Part shown: positions 58,773-64,000 of the stretch, piece by piece
Layout: the number at the start of each line of letters is the position of its first letter
Position numbering within the stretch: the first letter of the stretch is position 1
NCBI GenBank assembly: GCA_039977295.1
Contig: JBDWDN010000012.1
Location: forward strand, 682,001-746,000
Source of the DNA: Hellea sp039977295
GTDB lineage: Bacteria; Pseudomonadota; Alphaproteobacteria; Caulobacterales; Maricaulaceae
DNA length: 64,000 bases
Direction: 5' to 3'
The notes under the pieces: generated by a model
Seen by the model: only the letters and a program-made list of their open reading frames with translations
Database searches by the model: none
What the model was told of the DNA's origin: nothing
Position numbers and translations under genes: made by a program

Positions 58773-59402
58773 TTAAACGACAATATTTACAGTGGCTTGG
58801 GGAAGACTGTTCTCATCGACAAAGCGCATTGTTACGGTCTCCGCTTCAGCAGATGACAGGCGGCGATATATCCAATCACCCTCATTATTTGGGCCGTCTT
58901 CAACATAAAACTGTGTTGTCAGGATTTCTTTGCGTCCGCGCAAGATTTTTACGTGAATATGTTCGGTGCGCCCAGGATACTTTCCAGGTTTGATGGTTCG
59001 AAAACTATATTCACCCTTTTCATTGGTGATGTCGTGACCAAAGCCTTGAAAGGCTATGTCATGTTTTATTTTGCGGCGATCTCGGTTTGACAAATATTTG
59101 CCGTTAATATCGCATTGCCAAATTTCAATTCTTAGCCCTTCGACGGGCGCGCCCGTATCGTCGCTAATAACGCCGTTTAAGATGACGACTTCTCCGCCAG
59201 CTTCGGTGACGACGCCTTCAATTTTAACGAGGTCATTATCTATGTCTTGAGACCGTATGGAAGGCTTGGGATAATAGGGCCCTTCAATGGCATCTGGTGT
59301 TTTTGGTGTTTGAGCATGACTATTCCGAAAGACGAAGAGCAGACTTAGCCCCGCGCTTAGGCGCGTAAGGAAAGATCTGCGATTAGAATTGTTTTCTGTC
59401 AT
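58773..59402 (-). CDS. Exported intradiol ring-cleavage dioxygenase
   Basis: A 209-residue protein of the protocatechuate 3,4-dioxygenase beta-like superfamily. The Tat-type N-terminus NRRSFLTRLSAGLSLLFVF is followed by IEGPYYPKPSIRSQDID. The catalytic region has the iron ligands: tyrosines in GKYLSNRD and KYPGRTEHIHV, and the HIH pair (near residues 152-154). The segment AFQGFGHDITNEKGEYSFRTIKPGKYPGR is typical. Family members cleave catechol-like rings between the hydroxyls. Export is unusual for ring cleavage but known for stand-alone single-chain members, which often act on lignin-type or hydroxyquinone substrates. It starts 14 bases after the amidohydrolase stop. Confidence 0.85.
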   Translation of the reverse strand: MTENNSNRRSFLTRLSAGLSLLFVFRNSHAQTPKTPDAIEGPYYPKPSIRSQDIDNDLVKIEGVVTEAGGEVVILNGVISDDTGAPVEGLRIEIWQCDINGKYLSNRDRRKIKHDIAFQGFGHDITNEKGEYSFRTIKPGKYPGRTEHIHVKILRGRKEILTTQFYVEDGPNNEGDWIYRRLSSAEAETVTMRFVDENSLPQATVNIVV

Positions 59403-59416
59403 GTCTCAAACTTATA

Positions 59417-60481
59417 TTAGCAGCAGGCCTTAGCTTTTAAACCTAATAGATCAGCCGCGTTAAGACCCAATATCTTCGCTTTATCAGCATCATCTAGGCC
59501 TTCATGAAAGGCTACAGGATCTGGCTCTGCCATATCAAATGGATAATCCGTTCCCAGGCATAGTTTATCTGCGCCGTGGGTCCTGACCAATGAGGCGAGT
59601 TGATCTTGATCGAAGACCAAAGTATCCAGCCATATCTGTCTAAGATAGCTAGAGGGCTCACGGCTTATGTGTCTCCGGCAATCTTCGCGCGCCCGATAGG
59701 CATGGTCCATACGGCCCCAATAGCCCGGCAGATATCCACCGCCATGTGCCACACAGAGTTTGAGCGCAGGATGAGCCTCTAACACGCCGCCAAAGATAAG
59801 ATGGCTCAACGCGATTGAAGCTTCTATGGGATTTCCGATGATGTTATCCAGATAATGCTCTGACAAACGCTGCCCATGCGAAAAGCCCAGTGGATGCATA
59901 AAGACCAATACGCCTAACTCTTCGGCGGCCGCAAAGAAGGGACGAAGACGGTCTACGGCGAGTTCATCACCATCAACATAAGTACCGATTTCAACGCCCC
60001 GTAATCCGAGCTCATTGACGCAACGGCGTAATTCCGTCACCGCCATTTCAGTGTTTTGTAACGGAACTGTGCCCATGCCGACGAGTCGGTCTGGATGGCT
60101 CGCAACGGCGCTTGCGATGCCGTCATTCACGGCTTTGGCCGCTGAACGCCCAAGCTCTGGCGGGGCGTAATAATAATACTGTCCAGGCGAAGGGCTGATG
60201 GCTTGAACGTCAATCCCAAGCCGCTCCATGTCGTCTAAGCGGTCATCAACGCTGTTGAGTTTTTTGCCAATACCGCCGCCAAACATTTTCCCGTTCACTT
60301 GCATGGAATCCGCAGACATGAATTTCATAGGATTAGGCGGATTTGGGATATCGGCCCTTATGATTTGATCTGCGGCCGGAATATTCAGGTGGCAATGGAT
60401 ATCCACCACAAGATGCTTGCCGCGCTGTTCCACAGCAATTGGTTTGCGTTCATGTCCGCATGTCGAAATGGTCTCGGTCAT
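59417..60481 (-). CDS. ACMSD-like amidohydrolase (decarboxylase/hydrolase)
   Basis: A 354-residue TIM-barrel protein of the amidohydrolase-2/ACMSD group. Metal ligands are H29 and H31 (VVDIHCHLN), a histidine in VFMHPLGFSHG (near residue 190), HGGGYLPGYWGRMDHAYR (near 245) and the late aspartate in LCLGTDYPFDM (near 308). Relatives decarboxylate aromatic acids (2-amino-3-carboxymuconate semialdehyde, gamma-resorcylate, 5-carboxyvanillate) or hydrolyse ring-cleavage products. Lying between a Rieske oxygenase gene (five bases apart) and an intradiol dioxygenase gene, an aromatic-acid decarboxylation is likely. The substrate is not determinable. Confidence 0.86.
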   Translation of the reverse strand: MTETISTCGHERKPIAVEQRGKHLVVDIHCHLNIPAADQIIRADIPNPPNPMKFMSADSMQVNGKMFGGGIGKKLNSVDDRLDDMERLGIDVQAISPSPGQYYYYAPPELGRSAAKAVNDGIASAVASHPDRLVGMGTVPLQNTEMAVTELRRCVNELGLRGVEIGTYVDGDELAVDRLRPFFAAAEELGVLVFMHPLGFSHGQRLSEHYLDNIIGNPIEASIALSHLIFGGVLEAHPALKLCVAHGGGYLPGYWGRMDHAYRAREDCRRHISREPSSYLRQIWLDTLVFDQDQLASLVRTHGADKLCLGTDYPFDMAEPDPVAFHEGLDDADKAKILGLNAADLLGLKAKACC

Positions 60482-60486
60482 TATTA

Positions 60487-61539
60487 TTAAGCTTCCGCTT
60501 CGAGCATAGCTTGGATACGTTTTCTAACCTTTAGAGCGCCTTTATCTGATCTGACCAGGAGCTCTTTCTGAAGCTCAGCCGATTCATCTAAGCGAGCTTC
60601 AACGGCTTCAATGGCGACTTTGTCTTGGCCGCGAATTTTACTATCTGATCCTACCCAGAAATTATCGAGCCCTTTATCGCCAACTCGGAAGTCGCGTACG
60701 GCAAAGCCAAAGTAATGGCAGGCGTTTTCTGTTTCAGGGGTCATGGCATGCATGATATGAATTGTTCCCAATTTCTTGACGCTCTCATCCCCGTCCGTTG
60801 ACCTGTGAAATCCTAATCCGGTCCGAATAAGTTCAGGGCCATAAAACGCGGTTTCATTGTCAAACATAGCAATGCCTTCAAACTTAGCATCCTCGCCATG
60901 CACCATTTGGTGGAAGGGGTTCCACGGCACATAAGTGTCGCGATTGAAATAGTAGATACCATTGCGCTCTTCGTCACGATTATCTGTTTTTGCCAACGAC
61001 TCGCCGCCAGGAACATGGTGATGGACGTAAGGCAGATGCGTTAGGTCCAGCAGATTATCGATAAGTAATTGCGTGCGGCCTTTGATGTGGAAATAGTTAT
61101 AAGAACTATCATACCAACCGTCTTGTCCTAAACCGAAATCTTCATAGGGAGGGATGAGGGCAGTATCGCATTTATCCTCGTCTCCCATCCATATCCAACA
61201 AATAGGGCCCCGCTCTTCGACTTTATAAGTCGGCTGGCAAAATTTGGCGCCCGTGCCCTGTGATGGAATATCTATGCAATCGCCGCCCTTATCAAAGGTG
61301 AACCCATGATAGCCGCACATGATGGCGTCACCCACAAGCTTGCCTTGGGCGAGGGGAAAATAACGGTGAGGGCATATGCCATACATCGCTACAGGATCGC
61401 CGCCTTCTGTTCGGTAAAACACAACGGGCTTCCCAAGAATTGTTCGCTCCATGGGCTCGCGCGTAATTTCATCGCTTGTAGCTGCCATGTACCATCTATT
61501 GCGTACCATCGTATTTTCTGTGGAAAAAGGATAAGCCAT
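60487..61539 (-). CDS. Rieske non-heme iron oxygenase, VanA/phthalate-type
   Basis: A 350-residue terminal oxygenase. The Rieske [2Fe-2S] centre is C56-P-H58 (CPHRYFPLAQG) and C75-G-Y-H78 (CGYHGFTF). The mononuclear iron site is DNLLDLTHLPYVHH (near residue 165) with a distal acidic ligand expected further on. The start VRNRWYMAATSDEI and the overall length match the VanA group of O-demethylases and aryl dioxygenases. Such demethylases release formaldehyde, and the fghA-frmA formaldehyde genes are directly upstream. No reductase/ferredoxin partner is in the window. The ATG follows AGAGG at nine bases. A palindrome at 61563 is likely to control it. Confidence 0.88.
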   Translation of the reverse strand: MAYPFSTENTMVRNRWYMAATSDEITREPMERTILGKPVVFYRTEGGDPVAMYGICPHRYFPLAQGKLVGDAIMCGYHGFTFDKGGDCIDIPSQGTGAKFCQPTYKVEERGPICWIWMGDEDKCDTALIPPYEDFGLGQDGWYDSSYNYFHIKGRTQLLIDNLLDLTHLPYVHHHVPGGESLAKTDNRDEERNGIYYFNRDTYVPWNPFHQMVHGEDAKFEGIAMFDNETAFYGPELIRTGLGFHRSTDGDESVKKLGTIHIMHAMTPETENACHYFGFAVRDFRVGDKGLDNFWVGSDSKIRGQDKVAIEAVEARLDESAELQKELLVRSDKGALKVRKRIQAMLEAEA

Positions 61540-61562
61540 ATTTTGTGCCTCTCGAATAGAAC

Positions 61563-61579
61563 TGACTATTTACTAGTCA
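61563..61579. promoter_or_regulatory. Inverted repeat upstream of the Rieske oxygenase
   Basis: TGACTA-TTTAC-TAGTCA, six-base perfect arms with a five-base spacer. It lies 24 bases before the ATG of the oxygenase, in the 96-base gap behind fghA. It is a candidate operator for an unidentified (GntR-, MarR- or TetR-type) regulator outside the window. Arms this short can arise by chance, so confidence is limited. Confidence 0.4.
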
Positions 61580-61635
61580 TAACGTAATTTTAAACCACTC
61601 GTATAATCGATTGATTTAATGTGTTGAAATTGAAT

Positions 61636-62469
61636 TCATTTTAAATGGTTTGCATGCCATGCAATGTGCTCATGCATAAAAGTTGAGATGAAATAATAGC
61701 TATGATCATACCCGTCTTGCATGCGGATGGTTGCGTCTTGGCCTGCGGCGTTACAGGCCTGCTCGAACAGATGAGTTTTCAATTGCTCTTCCAAGAAATT
61801 ATCTGATAGCCCTTGGTCAATTAAAATAGAGTTCGCGCGCGCGCCGCCCTCTATCAGAGCGCAAGCATCATATTCTGCCCAATCAGTTTTATCTGTGCCA
61901 AGATAGCCACTCAGGGCTTTCTCTCCCCATGGGCATTGCATTGGCGCGACTATCGGAGAAAAGGCCGAAATTGACTTGAAGGTTTCAGGGTTGCGTAAGC
62001 CAATCGTAAGCGCGCCATGCCCGCCCATGCTGTGCCCTGTAATGCTTTGGCGAGACATATCAGCTTGGGCAAACTCTGCGGCGATCAGCGCGGGTAATTC
62101 TGTTTCGATGTAATCCCGCATATGGAAATATTTCGCCCATGGGGCTTGACTGGCGTTGACATAAAACCCTGCGCCTTGCCCCATGTCGTAAGCGTCATCA
62201 TTGGGGACATCATCCCCACGGGGTGATGTGTCAGGCGCAATAAATATAATACCATGTTGCGCGCAGGCGGCTCGGTATTCACCTTTTTCTGTGACATTGG
62301 CGTGGGTGCATGTCAGGCCCGAGAGATACCAAAGAACTGGAAACGGACCTTCGCCGTCTGGCATAAAGACAGAGAAGGTCATCTCGGTCTTGGTGGAGGA
62401 CGATGCGTGGCTATAGACGCCTTGCGTTCCGTAATGGGATTTGTTCGTGGAAAGAGTTTTGAGTGTCAT
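61636..62469 (-). CDS. fghA: S-formylglutathione hydrolase
   Basis: FGH hydrolyses S-formylglutathione to formate and glutathione, the second step of formaldehyde detoxification. The 277-residue esterase-D-type protein shows LWYLSGLTCTHANVTEKGEY near the start, the cap SPRGDDVPNDDAYDMGQGAGFYVNA, the nucleophile elbow GHSMGGHGAL (near residue 147), and the acid/His pair in DQGLSDNFL and DGYDHSYYFISTFMHEHIAWHA. The ATG overlaps the frmA stop (TAATG), so both enzymes come from one message, the usual frmA-fghA order. Confidence 0.95.
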   Translation of the reverse strand: MTLKTLSTNKSHYGTQGVYSHASSSTKTEMTFSVFMPDGEGPFPVLWYLSGLTCTHANVTEKGEYRAACAQHGIIFIAPDTSPRGDDVPNDDAYDMGQGAGFYVNASQAPWAKYFHMRDYIETELPALIAAEFAQADMSRQSITGHSMGGHGALTIGLRNPETFKSISAFSPIVAPMQCPWGEKALSGYLGTDKTDWAEYDACALIEGGARANSILIDQGLSDNFLEEQLKTHLFEQACNAAGQDATIRMQDGYDHSYYFISTFMHEHIAWHANHLK

Positions 62470-63578
62470 TAATACACAACCACGCTACGAATACTCTTTC
62501 CCTCATGCATTAGATCAAACCCTTTATTGATGTCTTCGAGTTTCAATTGATGCGTAATCATTGAGTCGATTTCAATTTTTCCGTTCATATACCAATCAAC
62601 AATTTTAGGCACATCTGTGCGGCCCTTAGCACCGCCAAATGCCGTGCCTTTCCAAACCCGGCCTGTGACTAATTGGAAGGGACGTGTGCTAATTTCTTTA
62701 CCCGCTTCAGCCACGCCAATGACAACGGATACGCCCCAGCCTCGGTGGCAAGCTTCTAAAGCCTGACGCATAACGATTGTGTTGCCCGTGCAATCAAAAG
62801 TGAAATCCGCGCCGCCATCTGTCAGCCGAACAAGCTCTTCGACAACATCGCCTTTAAGCTCATTGGGATTTACGAAGTCGGTCATACCGAACTTTCGGCC
62901 CCAGGCCTCTTTCTCGCCGTTGATGTCGACACCAATAATTTTACCGGCTCCGACCATGCGAGCGGCTTGGAGAACGTTCAGCCCGATACCGCCAAGGCCG
63001 AAGACAACGACGTTATCACCCGCTTGTACTTTGGCTGTATTTGTCACAGCGCCGACACCCGTTGTGACGCCGCAGCCAATATAGCATGACGTCTCAAAGG
63101 GGGCGTCCTCACGAATTTTGGCTACCGCAATTTCGGGCAGAACTGTGAAATTGGAAAAGGTTGAGCACCCCATATAGTGATAAATAGTTTGGCCCTTATA
63201 GCTAAAGCGCGACGTTCCATCAGGCATGAGCCCTTTGCCTTGTGTTGCACGGATAGCCGTACAGAGGTTTGTTTTACCAGAGAGGCATGACTTACATTGA
63301 CGGCATTCGGGTGTGTAGAGCGGAATAACATGATCACCCGGCGCAACAGATGTCACGCCAGCGCCGACTTCACGGACAACTCCAGCGCCTTCATGACCGA
63401 GGACGGATGGAAACAGGCCTTCGCTGTCAAATCCATCAAGCGTGTAGGCGTCTGTATGGCAAATGCCTGTCGCCATGATCTCAACTAAGACTTCACCGGC
63501 CTTTGGGCCCTCTAAATCCAGTTCAACAATTTCCAAAGGTTTCTTTGCCTCAAAGGCAACAGCAGCGCGGGTTTTCAT
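62469..63578 (-). CDS. frmA: S-(hydroxymethyl)glutathione dehydrogenase (class III ADH)
   Basis: A 369-residue zinc alcohol dehydrogenase of class III. Catalytic zinc: GICHTDAYTLDG (C, H) and VLGHEGAGVV. Structural zinc: four cysteines in PECRQCKSCLSGKTNLC. The NAD site is VVVFGLGGIGLNVLQAARMVGAGKIIGVDIN. It oxidises S-hydroxymethylglutathione, formed from formaldehyde and glutathione, to S-formylglutathione with NAD+. The stop shares a base with the fghA start. It lies 43 bases after the truncated FAH-family gene, and the short gap holds no obvious promoter, so all the genes may form one operon. Confidence 0.96.
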   Translation of the reverse strand: MKTRAAVAFEAKKPLEIVELDLEGPKAGEVLVEIMATGICHTDAYTLDGFDSEGLFPSVLGHEGAGVVREVGAGVTSVAPGDHVIPLYTPECRQCKSCLSGKTNLCTAIRATQGKGLMPDGTSRFSYKGQTIYHYMGCSTFSNFTVLPEIAVAKIREDAPFETSCYIGCGVTTGVGAVTNTAKVQAGDNVVVFGLGGIGLNVLQAARMVGAGKIIGVDINGEKEAWGRKFGMTDFVNPNELKGDVVEELVRLTDGGADFTFDCTGNTIVMRQALEACHRGWGVSVVIGVAEAGKEISTRPFQLVTGRVWKGTAFGGAKGRTDVPKIVDWYMNGKIEIDSMITHQLKLEDINKGFDLMHEGKSIRSVVVY

Positions 63579-63621
63579 AGTAATCTCAAAGGTTATTTAA
63601 ATGTTGGGTCGTGTGATAATG

Positions 63622-63999
63622 TTAAACGAAAGGGCCGTATGTCGTTGTTCTTCCATTAGTCTCTTCTGCGACAACGTTATTCCGCTGACGTCCAAGATAG
63701 GTTATTTCGCTTTCGACGACATCGCCCGGACGCATCCAGCGATTACCATGAAATGCGCCATTGCCGGGAGGGGATCCTGTTATCAGAAGGTCCCCAGGAA
63801 CTAATCTGAGGCGCTCCGAGCAATATGAGAGTATTTGTTCTGGCGTAAAAATCATATCTGAAATCGGCCAATCTTGCATCATGTCGCCATTCAGTTTCAG
63901 CTGAATTTGAACCTTGCTGCGATCAACAAATTCCTTTGGCACAGCAAATGGCCCCAGGGCTTTGAAATTTGGTTGATGTTTGCTGATCCAGTCAAACAT
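63622..63999 (-). CDS. Fumarylacetoacetate hydrolase-family protein, 5' end outside the window
   Basis: Only the C-terminal 125 or so residues are visible; the frame runs off the end of the window. The FAH-fold signature is clear: LGPFAVPKEFVDRSKVQIQLKLNGDMMQDWPISDMIFTPEQILSYCSERLRLVPGDLLITGSPPGNGAFHGNRWMRPGDVVESEITYLG. The motif LLITGSPPGNG and PGDVVESEI are the typical metal-dependent hydrolase/decarboxylase region. Family members act on 2-oxo acids from aromatic breakdown (fumarylpyruvate, oxaloacetate, homoprotocatechuate derivatives). In line with the aromatic genes downstream, a ring-fission product hydrolase is the best guess. The methionine at the edge is probably internal. Confidence 0.88.
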   Translation of the reverse strand: MFDWISKHQPNFKALGPFAVPKEFVDRSKVQIQLKLNGDMMQDWPISDMIFTPEQILSYCSERLRLVPGDLLITGSPPGNGAFHGNRWMRPGDVVESEITYLGRQRNNVVAEETNGRTTTYGPFV

Positions 64000-64000
64000 A

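Noticed and set aside
1..64000. CRISPR arrays, insertion sequences, phage genes, toxin-antitoxin pairs, tRNA or rRNA genes
   Set aside because: No regularly spaced repeats, transposase or integrase motifs, or tRNA/rRNA-like sequences were found on reading both strands.

Overview
The window reads as chromosomal DNA of an alphaproteobacterium, most likely a marine Hyphomonadaceae/Maricaulales-type organism. The support is the era-recO order, a LexA box of the alphaproteobacterial type (GAAC-N7-GAAC), astaxanthin genes (crtW, crtZ), a large TonB-dependent receptor, a sodium:solute symporter and an acyclic-terpene (Atu) operon. Base composition looks close to 50% G+C by eye. The genus is inference. 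No rRNA, tRNA, CRISPR array, insertion sequence or prophage was seen.

Layout. 1-1.7 kb: end of era, then recO. 1.9-6.4 kb: a 59-residue membrane protein, a TadG-like von Willebrand protein and a tandem pair of exported amidohydrolases, one without its metal motif. 6.4-11.1 kb: six overlapping genes, crtE, two ABC-2 exporter genes, crtW, crtZ and aat. 11.3-14.9 kb: a WD40-like protein and an ankyrin protein. 15.1-18.5 kb: a FAN1-type nuclease fused to a DnaQ-like exonuclease, coupled to a Y-family polymerase behind a LexA box. 18.6-24.8 kb: atuA-atuC-atuE-atuF.

25-52.8 kb is the most unusual part: a catabolic locus held together by copies of one 20-bp operator with the core TTTTGCATTCGAATGCAAAA. 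The operators lie before the TonB receptor, the cupin-led operon, the divergent NTF2-like/acyl-CoA ligase pair, the MetE-like gene, the operon that encodes a LacI-family regulator (perfect palindrome), and the alpha/beta-hydrolase plus symporter pair. The LacI protein is the natural candidate to bind them. The locus encodes outer-membrane uptake, a lipoprotein hydrolase, a periplasmic sulfatase, inner-membrane uptake, a bicupin protein, an SDR, a COG3618-type lactonase, an RraA-type aldolase, a hydroxyacid dehydrogenase, a glycerate kinase, OtnC/OtnK, an aldehyde dehydrogenase, a propionyl-CoA-synthetase-like ligase, a MetE-like protein, an HpsN/HisD-like dehydrogenase and five SnoaL/NTF2-like proteins. 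Four of those five are two-domain proteins forming two paralogous pairs. I read it as a pathway breaking a sulfated or esterified polyhydroxylated compound down to C3/C4 hydroxyacids and triose phosphates. The substrate is unknown to me, and I do not recognise the set as a described system.

53-64 kb: a lipoprotein joining a DUF305 domain to a beta-propeller, a PadR regulator with a siderophore-interacting protein behind two TTTAGATATATCTAAA palindromes, a MATE exporter, and an aromatic-type series (exported intradiol dioxygenase, ACMSD-like amidohydrolase, Rieske oxygenase) directly beside the glutathione-dependent formaldehyde pathway (fghA, frmA). That arrangement suits an O-demethylating oxygenase whose formaldehyde is oxidised to formate. 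The window ends inside a fumarylacetoacetate-hydrolase-family gene.
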